64,000 bases of DNA, from contig NZ_KB910516.1 in NCBI RefSeq assembly GCF_000372825.1, positions 3,453,825-3,517,824 on the forward strand, read 5' to 3'. The notes beneath the pieces are model-generated. The model was not told where the DNA came from and made no database searches. It saw only the letters and a program-made list of their open reading frames with translations. Positions within the stretch are counted from its first letter, which is position 1, and each line of letters opens with the position of its first letter. This stretch comes from Methylobacterium sp. 77 (GTDB lineage: Bacteria > Pseudomonadota > Alphaproteobacteria > Rhizobiales > Beijerinckiaceae). The translations under genes were made by a program, and so were the position numbers. This document shows, piece after piece, positions 34,896 through 44,200 of this stretch.

Positions 34896-35966
34896 TCAGG
34901 CGGCCTCGGGCAGGGACGTCTTGTGCAAGGACGCCATGTCGATGACGAAGCGGTACTTCACGTCGCTCTTGAGCATCCGGCTATAGGCCGTCTCGATCTG
35001 ATCGATGGGGATCAACTCGATGTCCGAGGTGATGCCGTGCGTCGCGCAGAAATCGAGCATCTCCTGCGTCTCGACGATCCCGCCGATGAGCGAGCCGGCG
35101 AAGTTGCGGCGCCGCCAGATCACGCTGAACACGTTGACCGAGAGCGGCTTCTCGGGTGCGCCCACCTGCACCAGCGTGCCCTCGCGCTTGAGCAGGCCGA
35201 GATAGGCGTTGATGTCGTGCTCGGCCGCCACCGTGTCGAGGATGAAGTCGAAGGTTTCGCCCTGTGCCGCCATGGCGTCGGGATCCTTCGAGATCACCAC
35301 CTCGGCGGCGCCGAGCCGCCGGGCATCGGCCTCCTTGCCGGGCGAGGTCGTGAACAGCACCACATGCGCGCCCATGGCATGGGCGAGCTTCACGCCCATA
35401 TGGCCGAGGCCGCCGAGCCCCACCACGCCGACCTTCTGGCCGGCTTTCACGCCCCAATGGCGCAGGGGCGAATAGGTGGTGATGCCGGCGCAGAGGAGCG
35501 GGGCGACCGCGGCGAGATCGAGCCCCTCCGGGATGCGCAGGACGAAGTGGCTGTCCACCACCACGTGGCTCGAATAGCCGCCGAACGTGTGCCCGCCGGT
35601 CTGCGGCTCGGGGCCGTTATAGGTGCCGGTGAAGCCGGGCACGCAATATTGCTCGAGACCCTCCTTGCAACTGTCGCATTCCCGGCAGGACGCGACCATG
35701 CAGCCGACGCCGGCGAGGTCTCCCGGCTTGAAGGTCGACACCTCGGCGCCGACCCGCGTCACCTTGCCGACGATCTCGTGGCCGGGAACGCAGGGATAGA
35801 GCGTGCCGCCCCACTCGTCGCGGGCGGTGTGCAGGTCCGAATGGCAGACGCCGCAATACAGGATCTCGATCTCGATGTCGGACGGGCCGGGATCGCGGCG
35901 CTGGAAGGTGAACGGCGCGAGCGGTGCTTCGGCGCTGGTGGAGGCATAGCCGGTGCAGGTGAACAT
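34896..35966 (-). CDS. Zinc-dependent NAD(P) alcohol dehydrogenase, YahK/CAD-like
   Basis: The 356-residue medium-chain dehydrogenase has catalytic zinc ligands in GVCHSDLH and GHEIVG, the structural zinc cysteines in CRECDSCKEGLEQYC and the Rossmann motif VGLGGLGHMG. The pattern and length match the cinnamyl-alcohol-dehydrogenase/YahK group, which reduces aldehydes broadly with NADPH. CGGAGAA before the ATG is a good ribosome-binding site. It is the first gene of the leftward operon that continues to mop. It shares an upstream region with modE that has a possible Mo-box. Confidence 0.9.
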   Translation of the reverse strand: MFTCTGYASTSAEAPLAPFTFQRRDPGPSDIEIEILYCGVCHSDLHTARDEWGGTLYPCVPGHEIVGKVTRVGAEVSTFKPGDLAGVGCMVASCRECDSCKEGLEQYCVPGFTGTYNGPEPQTGGHTFGGYSSHVVVDSHFVLRIPEGLDLAAVAPLLCAGITTYSPLRHWGVKAGQKVGVVGLGGLGHMGVKLAHAMGAHVVLFTTSPGKEADARRLGAAEVVISKDPDAMAAQGETFDFILDTVAAEHDINAYLGLLKREGTLVQVGAPEKPLSVNVFSVIWRRRNFAGSLIGGIVETQEMLDFCATHGITSDIELIPIDQIETAYSRMLKSDVKYRFVIDMASLHKTSLPEAA

Positions 35967-36057
35967 GCTCGATTCTCCGCGATGTGCTGCATGGGGGAGC
36001 CCATGGCACCCGTCCCATCCTCGCCCAACCCCGTCTCCGACGACAGGCTCGGCGGAA

Positions 36058-36081
36058 CGCTATATACCCTCGGACATATCG
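36058..36081. promoter_or_regulatory. Candidate ModE-binding site (Mo-box-like palindrome)
   Basis: The imperfect inverted repeat CGCTATAT-N8-ACATATCG lies between the divergent alcohol dehydrogenase/modA operon and modE. Half-sites match at 6 of 8 positions and keep the CG-TAT core expected of ModE-type operators. Site assignment is by eye; a molybdate-responsive role is inference. Confidence 0.4.
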
Positions 36082-36179
36082 ATTGCCCAGGGAAAGCTGT
36101 CGAATGACGCGGGCTCCTGGCCTATCGTCGGGCTTCATCGGAAGGGTTCCAGGATGCACGCCGTGCGAGAGGCGGACAG

Positions 36180-36581
36180 ATGGCGACGTTGAGCATCCGG
36201 ATCGACCTCGGGCCCGAGAACCGCGTCGGCCCCGGCAAGATCCAACTCCTCGAAATGATCGCCGAGCACGGCTCGATCTCCGCGGCGGGCCGGGCCATCG
36301 GCATGTCCTACAGGCGCGCCTGGATGCTGATCGAGGCGTTGAATACGGGCTTCGGCAGGCCGGTGGTCGAGGCACATATCGGTGGCAGGAGCGGCGGCGG
36401 CGCCAGGCTGACGACCTTCGGCGCGGATCTGGTCCAGCATTACCGCGCCATCGAGCAGGCGGCGGCCAAGGCCGCCGCACCGTTCCTGACCGGTATCGAC
36501 GGAGGGATGCCGACCGCCGGGGAGCGGGACACTGGTCCGCCGTCGGAAGCGGGACACAGGACTGGCCGACCCGCAGGATGA
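36180..36581 (+). CDS. modE: ModE-type molybdate-responsive regulator, DNA-binding domain only
   Basis: The 133-residue protein is a winged helix-turn-helix with the ModE N-terminal pattern (RVGPGKIQLLEMIAEHGSISAAGRAIGMSYRRAWMLIEALN, then GGRSGGGARLTTFGADLV). It lacks the C-terminal TOBE domains that bind molybdate in full-length ModE, as in other short alphaproteobacterial ModE proteins. AGAGG precedes the ATG. It is divergent from the modA operon and probably controls it. Confidence 0.87.
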   Translation: MATLSIRIDLGPENRVGPGKIQLLEMIAEHGSISAAGRAIGMSYRRAWMLIEALNTGFGRPVVEAHIGGRSGGGARLTTFGADLVQHYRAIEQAAAKAAAPFLTGIDGGMPTAGERDTGPPSEAGHRTGRPAG

Positions 36582-36624
36582 GGGAGCGTCGCGTCACTCC
36601 CGCGCCATTGCCAAAGGCCCTCGC

Positions 36625-36879
36625 TCAGCCTCCGGTGAGGCTTTCGGCGAAATCGTCGGGGACCTCGCCGAACTGGCCGAGGATCGTCGCGCTCTCGAGT
36701 TCGCCGGTCTCGTCATCGGCCACCACCTTCAGCGCGGCGGTGCCCGGCAGGCGGCCGGACATGGCCTCCGCCTTCTTCAGGGCGCCGCTCTCGGTGGGCG
36801 CGACCTCGCGGTCGCCGGGAACGAGGCGCTTGCGCTTGATCACGAAGGTCTGGACCACGAACGTCGTCTTCAGGGCCAT
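36625..36879 (-). CDS. Conserved hypothetical protein
   Basis: The 84-residue protein begins at the ATG ending at 36879; the longer frame running to 37551 is a shadow of the protease gene. It has a beta-rich start (MALKTTFVVQTFVIKRKRLVPGD) and an acidic C-terminus, without a recognised domain. A small conserved protein of this style often sits near housekeeping genes in this order of bacteria, but I cannot name it. Confidence 0.65.
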   Translation of the reverse strand: MALKTTFVVQTFVIKRKRLVPGDREVAPTESGALKKAEAMSGRLPGTAALKVVADDETGELESATILGQFGEVPDDFAESLTGG

Positions 36880-36935
36880 TGCGGTCTCCGTGGGCCGTGC
36901 CGCCCTCCCTGCCACATAGGCCGGGTCGTGACGCC

Positions 36936-37706
36936 TTACCAGAGACGGATCAGGCCGTAGCCGACGCGCGCATCCACCACCGCGATACCGAGGGTGCCGA
37001 TGATCGAGAGGCTCGCGCGAAACACCGCCGGGCCAAAGGCGCTGGAGAACAGGAAGAGGCCCGCCAGGATCAGGTTGACGTGCCGGGCCACCGGGTCGGC
37101 GAACCGCCGCAACGGTTCGGGCAGCCAGGGTTGGAGAATTCCGTAGCCGTCGAGCCCCGGAAGCGGAATCAGGTTGAGGATGATCGCCGTACCCTGGAAC
37201 AGGGCGGAGACGGCGAGGACCGCTCGGAGCGTGTCGGATTCCTCGCCCGCGAGGGCGTAGAGCAGGGCGAGAACCAGGAGGACGATGCCGTTCATCGCAG
37301 GGCCTGCCGCCGCCACGGCGGAGATCCAGGCCTTGCCGCGCAGCAGATGGGTGTTCACCAACACGCGCCCGCCGGGAAATCCGATCCCGCCGAGAATCGT
37401 GAACAACAGGGGCAGGACGATGGACGAGAGCGCGTCGGCATAGAGGCGCGGATCCAGGGTGAGATAGCCGCTCTGTGGAATCTCCGCATCGCCCCCCTTC
37501 CAGGCGACGAGGGCATGCGCGAATTCGTGCAGGCACAGGCTGAGCAGCCACCCCGCCATCACGAAGACGAACGCCGCGCCCGAGCCATCGACCGCGCCGC
37601 TGCCGATGGCGGCGCCGGTCCCGAGGAAGATCAGGGTGATCAGCAGGAAGTTCGCGCTAGGGCCGGCCGGCGCTGGGCGCTGGCTCGGCGGAAGCTCTGA
37701 CGACAT
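36936..37706 (-). CDS. M50-family site-2-type metalloprotease
   Basis: The protein is about 256 residues from the ATG ending at 37706, after a GAGGG ribosome-binding site; the open frame to 37793 adds unlikely residues. It has multiple membrane helices. The HExxH zinc motif is at residues 60-64 (CLHEFAHALVAW), with GPAMNG (137-140) as a third-ligand region like the NPDG area of S2P proteases. It is a short M50B/Rip1-like integral protease, though some such proteins have no known substrate. Confidence 0.85.
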   Translation of the reverse strand: MSSELPPSQRPAPAGPSANFLLITLIFLGTGAAIGSGAVDGSGAAFVFVMAGWLLSLCLHEFAHALVAWKGGDAEIPQSGYLTLDPRLYADALSSIVLPLLFTILGGIGFPGGRVLVNTHLLRGKAWISAVAAAGPAMNGIVLLVLALLYALAGEESDTLRAVLAVSALFQGTAIILNLIPLPGLDGYGILQPWLPEPLRRFADPVARHVNLILAGLFLFSSAFGPAVFRASLSIIGTLGIAVVDARVGYGLIRLW

Positions 37707-37911
37707 CTCGACCCTCGGTGGAGTTCGGTCCGAATGAGCGGACATCTGCGGCATGGAGGGGACGCGGGAACCCGACGCGCCCCACGGTCGCATCGCGGGT
37801 GTTTCATGCGCATGCCACGATATGGTGGTGCCCTCAACAGCACGTCCACATCGGACGGTCCATGCCCCCGACTCCCGCGAACAATCTGCCCGAGAACGAT
37901 CCCGCCCGAGA

Positions 37912-38745
37912 ATGATCCTGATCCGCGTGATCCTGCCCGTCGCCGTCGGCCTCTACGCCTCGATCCTCGGCGCCCTGTTCCTGTTCCAGCGCCATCTCCT
38001 CTATCCCGGCGCCTTCGGCGCGGGACTACGGCAAACCGACCGCATCGTGCCGGCCGGGACGGACGCCGTCTCGGTGACGACGGCCGACGGCCACAGGCTC
38101 TACGGCCTGTGGCGGGCGCCGGAGCCGGGACGCGGCGTGGTTCTCACCTTTCACGGCAACGGCTCGCTGCCCGAGCCGCATGCGGCCCGGTTCTCCACGG
38201 GGGTCTGGCGCGCCGCTGGCTGGGGTGTTCTCGCCATCGCCTATCGCGGCTATCCGGGCTCGACCGGGTCGCCGAGCGAGGCGGGCCTGATCGAGGACGG
38301 GCTGGCGGCTTACCGCCTCGCGACCAAACTCGCGCCCGAGGCGCCGATCCTGCTCCACGGCCATTCCATGGGGGCGGCCGTCGCGGTGGCGCTGGCTGCG
38401 CGCGAGCCTCATCTCGGCCTCTATCTCGAAGCGCCGTTCGCCTCCATGGCCCAGCTCGTCGGCGAACGCTTCCCTCTCCTTCCGGGTGCAATCCTCTTGG
38501 ATCGCTGGCGCTCGGACCGGCGCATCGGCGAGGCCTCGGGCCGGATCCTCATCGTCCACGGCACCGACGATCCCGTCATCCCCGTGGCGCATGCCCGCGA
38601 ACTCGGCGCCATCGCCGGGGACAGGGCGAAACTCGTCGCGCTTCCCGGCGATCACGTCTCGATCCTCGGCCAGCGCGACGAGGAGGCGGAAGCGACGTTC
38701 CGTCCCGTCCGGAGCGCTGAGCCCATCCTGGCGGTACCGCGTTGA
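37912..38745 (+). CDS. Membrane-anchored alpha/beta hydrolase
   Basis: The protein is about 277 residues from the ATG at 37912; earlier in-frame starts are not supported. An N-terminal anchor (LIRVILPVAVGLYASILGALFLF) precedes the hydrolase fold: oxyanion segment TFHGNGS, nucleophile S152 in LHGHSMGAAV, aspartate in VHGTDDPVIP and histidine in GDHVSIL. It resembles the YqiA/BEM46/ABHD-like group of esterase-type proteins. The substrate is unknown. Confidence 0.85.
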   Translation: MILIRVILPVAVGLYASILGALFLFQRHLLYPGAFGAGLRQTDRIVPAGTDAVSVTTADGHRLYGLWRAPEPGRGVVLTFHGNGSLPEPHAARFSTGVWRAAGWGVLAIAYRGYPGSTGSPSEAGLIEDGLAAYRLATKLAPEAPILLHGHSMGAAVAVALAAREPHLGLYLEAPFASMAQLVGERFPLLPGAILLDRWRSDRRIGEASGRILIVHGTDDPVIPVAHARELGAIAGDRAKLVALPGDHVSILGQRDEEAEATFRPVRSAEPILAVPR

Positions 38746-38755
38746 TACCGGAACC

Positions 38756-39139
38756 ATGGGAGGCGGGGATTTGGGACGACGCGCCCGGCGATGGCGGCAG
38801 GACGAGGAGAGCGAGGAGAGGTCGGCCGGTCCCGTGATCTGCCCGCTCTGCGAGCGGCCGATCCCGCCGCGCGCCAGATCGAGCCTGCATCACCTCACGC
38901 CCAAGCTGAAGGGTGGCGCCAAGGCCGGCACCGTCCGCCTGCACCAGATCTGCCATTCCGCGATCCATGCCCGCTACAGCGAGGCCGAGATCGCCCGGCG
39001 CCTCGCCGAGATCGACATCCTGCGGAGCGACCCGGAGATCGGCGGCTTCCTCGCCTGGGTCCGGACCAAGCCGGACGATTTCCATGCCGCGACGCGGATG
39101 ACACGGGCCCGCAAGCTCTCGCGCCGCAAGGTCTCGTAG
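38756..39139 (+). CDS. HNH endonuclease family protein
   Basis: The 127-residue protein starts at the ATG at 38756. It carries a zinc-ribbon start (ICPLCERPIPP), then LHHLTPKLKGGAK and LHQICHSAIH, matching the HNH pattern (His-His, Asn/His, His) with a CxxC knuckle. Such short proteins are stand-alone HNH nucleases of unclear biological role, common in alphaproteobacteria; no mobile-element genes flank it. Confidence 0.78.
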   Translation: MGGGDLGRRARRWRQDEESEERSAGPVICPLCERPIPPRARSSLHHLTPKLKGGAKAGTVRLHQICHSAIHARYSEAEIARRLAEIDILRSDPEIGGFLAWVRTKPDDFHAATRMTRARKLSRRKVS

Positions 39140-39235
39140 CCGGACGCGCCAATCCGAGCGTCTCCGTTTACCGCGCATTCGGCATCGGTCACGGAAGGCG
39201 GCGTCGGCAGCCGCCTCCTTAACCCTCGGCCTGCG

Positions 39236-40363
39236 ATGCTGGAGCCCGGATTTCGACGGAGTTCCCAGGTGGCGTCAGCGGCACATAACCGAAGCCCCGG
39301 CCCCGAAGAGGCGCTGAGACTGGCCTGGGTCGACGTCGCCAAGGGCCTCTGCATCGTCCTCGTGGTGATGATGCATTCGACCCTCGGTACCGGCCACGAG
39401 ATGGGCGGCGAGGGCTTCCTCCACACCGTCGTCACCTTCGCCAAGCCGTTCCGCATCCCCGATTTCTTCCTGCTGTCGGGCCTGTTCGTCGGCCGCGTGA
39501 TCGACCGGGACTGGCGTCTCTTCGCCGACCGGCGCGTGATCCATTTCGCTTACTTCTACGGGCTCTGGGTCCTCATCCAGTCGGCGGTGAAATACGGCCA
39601 GATCGTCGACGGGGCCGGACCGGGGGCCTTTCTCGCCCATCTCGCCCATGCCCTGGTGGAGCCCTATTCCACCCTGTGGTTCATCTACCTGCTGGCCGTC
39701 TTCTCGGTCCTGACGAAGCTCCTGCGCGGGTTGCATCCGGCGCTCCTCCTCGGCGGGGCCGCCCTGCTCCAGAGCATCCCGCTGGAGGGGCAGTCCGAAC
39801 TCGTCACCGAATTCTGCGGCCGCTACGTCTGGTTCGTCGCCGGATACCTGTTCGCGGCCCGGATCTTCCGGTTCGCCGATCTGGTGCAAGGCCATCCCCG
39901 CGCGGCAATCGGCGGCCTCGCGGCCTGGGCCCTGGCGAACGGCCTCTTCGCCTTCACGGCCACCGGCAGCGAGACCTTCCCGACACTGGCGAGCTTGCCC
40001 GTCGTCAGCCTCGTCCTCGGGGGCGCCGGGGCGCTCGCCATCGTCGCCACCGGTGCCCTGCTCACCATCGCCGGAGGGCCGGTGACGGTGGCGCTCAGAG
40101 CCTGCGGCGAGCGCTCGATCGTCATCTACCTCGCCTTCTTCCTGCCCATGGCCGCCACGCGGACGCTCATCGTGAAGACCGGAGCGATCACCGATATCGG
40201 CCTCGCCAGCCTCGTCGTGACGATCGTCGCGGTGGTCGTCCCCCTCGTCATCGAGCGGGTGGTGCGCCACACGCCCCTCGTCTTCCTGTTCCGTCGCCCG
40301 GCGGCGTTCCACCTCGTCGCGGAGAGGCGGCCGCATGCGGCCCGGGCGGCGACGGCGGGCTGA
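39236..40363 (+). CDS. Acyltransferase 3 family membrane protein
   Basis: The 375-residue integral membrane protein has about ten hydrophobic helices and the family start WVDVAKGLCIVLVVMMHS, with the catalytic-histidine region in the first helix. RIPDFFLLSGLFVGRV is also typical (OafA/ExoZ-like). Such proteins O-acetylate polysaccharides or peptidoglycan, often exopolysaccharide. It is far from the exopolysaccharide region and convergent with the response regulator gene. Confidence 0.85.
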   Translation: MLEPGFRRSSQVASAAHNRSPGPEEALRLAWVDVAKGLCIVLVVMMHSTLGTGHEMGGEGFLHTVVTFAKPFRIPDFFLLSGLFVGRVIDRDWRLFADRRVIHFAYFYGLWVLIQSAVKYGQIVDGAGPGAFLAHLAHALVEPYSTLWFIYLLAVFSVLTKLLRGLHPALLLGGAALLQSIPLEGQSELVTEFCGRYVWFVAGYLFAARIFRFADLVQGHPRAAIGGLAAWALANGLFAFTATGSETFPTLASLPVVSLVLGGAGALAIVATGALLTIAGGPVTVALRACGERSIVIYLAFFLPMAATRTLIVKTGAITDIGLASLVVTIVAVVVPLVIERVVRHTPLVFLFRRPAAFHLVAERRPHAARAATAG

Positions 40364-40364
40364 A

Positions 40365-41267
40365 TCAGACCTGATCGTCGATGTAGCGGGTGGCGATCAT
40401 CGAGGCGGCGGTGCGGTTCTCGACACCGAGCTTGGCGTAGATGCTCTCCAGGTGTTTCGTCACCGTGCGTGGCGACAGGCCGAGGATGTCACCGATATCG
40501 CGGCTCGCCTTGCCCCGCGACAGCCAGAACAGCACGTCGGCCTCGCGGGCGGTGATCGGCAGGTTGCGGCGCAGGCGCTCGATGCCGGTGGCGGAAGCAT
40601 CGCGCGAGAGGCGAAGCAGCACCTCGTCGCCGGTGGTGCCGATGAGGCTGAGACTGTGGGCGGCACCCTCCGTATCCAGCAGGACGACGGCGGCGGCATG
40701 GGCGCCCTTGAGCTGCTCGGCGAGCCAGGAACGGCCGGCCTCGGGCAGGCGCGAGCGCCCATCGCCGAGCTTGGCCAGCACGCGCGCGGCCTGCGGCGTG
40801 CTCCACAGGACGGTACCCTGGCGATCCACGGCGAAGAGCGTGCGGCCGGTGGTGTCGAGGGCGGCCCGCGCGCTCTGCGCGGCACGGGCGCTCGCCAGAT
40901 GCACGCGGATGCGGGCGAGGATCTCGTCGGGGGCGATCGGCTTCGTCACGTAGTCGCTGCCGCCTGCTTCCAGGCCCTTCACGATGTGCTCGGTCTCGGA
41001 CAGGCCGGTCATGAAGATCACCGGCACGAGGGCGAGGTCGCTGCGCGCCTTCAGGCGACGGCAGGTCTCGAACCCGTCCATGCCCGGCATCACCGCATCG
41101 AGCAGGATGATGTCGGGTGTGATCTCCTCCACCAGTGCCAGGGCGAGATCGCCGGCCACGGCCACGAGCACGGTGGCGCCGGAGCGCTCGATCGCCTCGG
41201 TGAGGAAGCTCAGCGTCTCGGGGGAATCGTCGACGACGAGAACGATGTCGCGCTGCATCTCAGCCAT
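40365..41267 (-). CDS. LuxR-type response regulator paired with the transporter-kinase
   Basis: The protein has 300 residues from the ATG ending at 41267. The receiver domain has D57 (IILLDAVMPGMDG) and the conserved lysine in VTKPI. A middle PAS-like sensory segment (TLFAVDRQGTVLWSTPQAARVLA) precedes a C-terminal LuxR helix-turn-helix (ITAREADVLFWLSRGKASRDIGDILGLSPRTVTKHLE). It overlaps the kinase gene by 8 bp, so it is the cognate partner. It probably regulates the divergent amide/urea operon. Confidence 0.88.
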   Translation of the reverse strand: MAEMQRDIVLVVDDSPETLSFLTEAIERSGATVLVAVAGDLALALVEEITPDIILLDAVMPGMDGFETCRRLKARSDLALVPVIFMTGLSETEHIVKGLEAGGSDYVTKPIAPDEILARIRVHLASARAAQSARAALDTTGRTLFAVDRQGTVLWSTPQAARVLAKLGDGRSRLPEAGRSWLAEQLKGAHAAAVVLLDTEGAAHSLSLIGTTGDEVLLRLSRDASATGIERLRRNLPITAREADVLFWLSRGKASRDIGDILGLSPRTVTKHLESIYAKLGVENRTAASMIATRYIDDQV

Positions 41268-44200
41268 CGCGCATCCCTTCGAGGATGCGCACGTAGCGCC
41301 GGAGGTCGTAGGAGGCGACGAGCCCGCGCATCTGCGCGGCGATCTCGGCCGGCATGGCCGACTGGCCTTCGAGCTCCGACAGCTTGGCTTCGATGCCGCG
41401 GACATGGCCGATGCGGCCGAGCCGGATCAGCTCGGCGATGTGGTCCTGGCGCAGGGATTCCCGACCGTTCCCGCTCCTCGGCAAGGCCTCCGGCACGGGA
41501 GGCTGAGGCGGAGCGGGTTGGCCGAGCGCCAGCAGCCGCTCGATCCGCTCCAGGAAATCGCGCAGGTCGAAGGGTTTGGGGATGATCTCGTCATGCGGGG
41601 CGTCGTCGCCCCGGATCGGGCTGATCTCATGGACGTTGGCGGACATGATGGCGATCTTGGAGGTGAGCCCGTCATCGCGCAGGGCCTTGGCCACGGCCCA
41701 TCCGCTCATCCCCGGCATGGCGATGTCGAGAAGGATGAGATCGGGCCGGCGCTCCATCCCCAGCGCCAGGCAATGCGGGCCGTCGGGGGATTCCAGCACG
41801 ACGAGGCCGAGTGGTTCGAGCACCTCGCGCATCAGCGCACGATGCGAGGAATCGTCGTCCGCCACCAGCACCACGCGCGCCGACCCGTCATACGCCGCCC
41901 TCTCCCGCCGAGGGCCGGCGGCGCGCTCGGGCGCCTCCACGGGCTTGGGGCCGGCCGGCCGGTGCACCGAGGCCAGCATGAGCCTGAGGCTGAAACAGGT
42001 GCCGCGGCCGACCTCGCTCTCCACGGTGATCTCGCCGCCCATCACCTGGGCGAGGAGATGAGCGATGGTGAGCCCGAGCCCCGTACCCGGCGTGTTGCGG
42101 GCGGCCGGCAGCGAGCCGCGCTCGAATGGCCCGAAGATCCGCTGCAGGTCGCCCTCGGGGATGCCGAGGCCGCTGTCGCGGATCGAGAACATCGCCACCT
42201 GGCTGCGGTAGGTCATCTCCAGGGAGATCCAGCCCGTTTCCGTGAACTTGATGGCGTTGGAGAGCAGGTTGAGCAGAATCTGGCGAAGCCGCTTCTCATC
42301 CGCCGCCACGATGACGGGCAGAACCGGCGGACGCGAGAACCTGAATTCGAGGCCGGCCGCATTGGCCTGAAGCCGGACCATGTCGACGATCTGGTCGAGG
42401 AAATCGGCGAGGCGGAACTCGTTGCGATGGATCTGGAGGCGCCCCGCCTCCATGCGGGAAATGTCGAGGAGGCCGTCGATCAGTCCCGACAGGTGCTGGG
42501 CGCTGCGCCGGATGACGCGGATGCCGTTGCGGCGCGACGCGGGAATGTCGTCGTCGCCCTCCAGCAGCTGCGCGTAGCCGAGCACGGCGTTGAGCGGCGT
42601 GCGCAATTCGTGGCTCATGCCCACCACGTAGCGACTCTTGGCGAGGTTGGCGGCCTCCGCCGTCTCCTTGGCCTGCTGCAGCTTGGCATCGGTGATCTTG
42701 TGGGCTTCGATCTCGGCCTCGTAGAGGGCGGTCTGGCGGGTGGTCTCCTCCTGCGCCACCCGGCGGCTTTCCTGGGCGAGCACGAACAGCCAGGCGACGA
42801 TGCCGAGGATGACCACGAGGATGAAGAACACGCTGGTGAGCGCGGCGCGCAGGGTCTCGCGATGCTCCGGCTGGGTCGTCGAGACCCCGGCATGAACGAT
42901 GCCGAGGATCAGCCCGATCACTGAGACCAGGGTGAGCATGAGCGCGAGGTAGCGGCCGAGCGGCGCCCCGATCCAGCTCGCGGTCTTGGCCGGCATGATC
43001 CGGGTCAGAGCGCTCTGCGCCTGCGCCTCCAGGCGTCCGTGCGGCTTGCACAGGTCGCCGCAGCGGGCGTCGAGGGAGCAGCAGAGCGAGCAGATCGGCC
43101 CGGCATAGGCCGGGCAATGGGCCATGTCCTCGCCCTCGAACGGATGATCGCAGACGGTGCACTGGATCTCCGCGCGCCCGCCCCACTCGGCGATGGCGGG
43201 CCTCGCCAAGTAGTAGCGGCCGCCGGTGGCGAAGGCGATCGCCGGGGCGGCGGCGAAGGCGGTGACCAGGGCCAGCAGCGGAGCGAAATTCTGGAGCCCG
43301 GCCCCGAGCAAGCCGGCATGGGCGAGGAAACCCGCCATCAGCGCAAGACCGGAGGCACCGGTGCCGACCGGGTTCACCGCGTAGAGGTGCGCCCGCTTGA
43401 ACTCGATACCCGGTGGCGACAATCCGAGCGGCTTGTTGATGGCGAGATCCGCCGAGAGCGCGCCGACCCAGGCCGCCACCACCACGGCATAGAGCGAGAG
43501 CGTGCTGGCGAGGGTCTTGTCGATGCCGAGTTCCATCAGCAGCAGCGCGATGGCGACGTTGAAGACGAGCCAGACCACGCGGCCGGGATGGCTGTGGGTC
43601 AGCCGCGAGAAGAAGTTCGACCAGGCGATGGAGCCGGCATAGGCGTTGGTGACGTTGATCTTGAGCTGGGAGATCACCACGAACAGCCCGGTGAGGAGGA
43701 TCGCCCCCTCCCGCGACGGCATGACGTAGCCGAAGGCGATCACGTACATCTGCGTCGGCTCGGCCGCCTGATCGTGAGGCACGCCCTGCCCCAGAGCCAC
43801 CACCGCCAGGAAGGCGCCGAGCAGGATCTTGAACATGCCGGGCAGGATCCAGCCCGCACCGGCGCCGAGCACGGCGAGCCACCAGCGCGGATCGCCCCCC
43901 GACCTGCCCGATTCGGAGCCCTTGGCCGGCGGCACGAAGCGGAGAAAATCCACCTGTTCGCCGATCTGGGCCAGCAGCGCGAGGAGGATGCCGGAGGCGA
44001 GCCCGAACTGGGCGAGATCGAAGCCCGAGAGCACGTAGCCCGCCACCGTGAAGGTCGAGCCGACGGCCTCGGACGCGCCCGGATAGGCGAGGAGATCGGT
44101 CAGGCCCGCGCTCGACTTCCAGGCGATGAAACCGAGGGGCAGGAGGTTGAGCCCGATCCAGAGCGGCTGGGTCCAGATCTGGAACCGGCTGATCAGGCTG

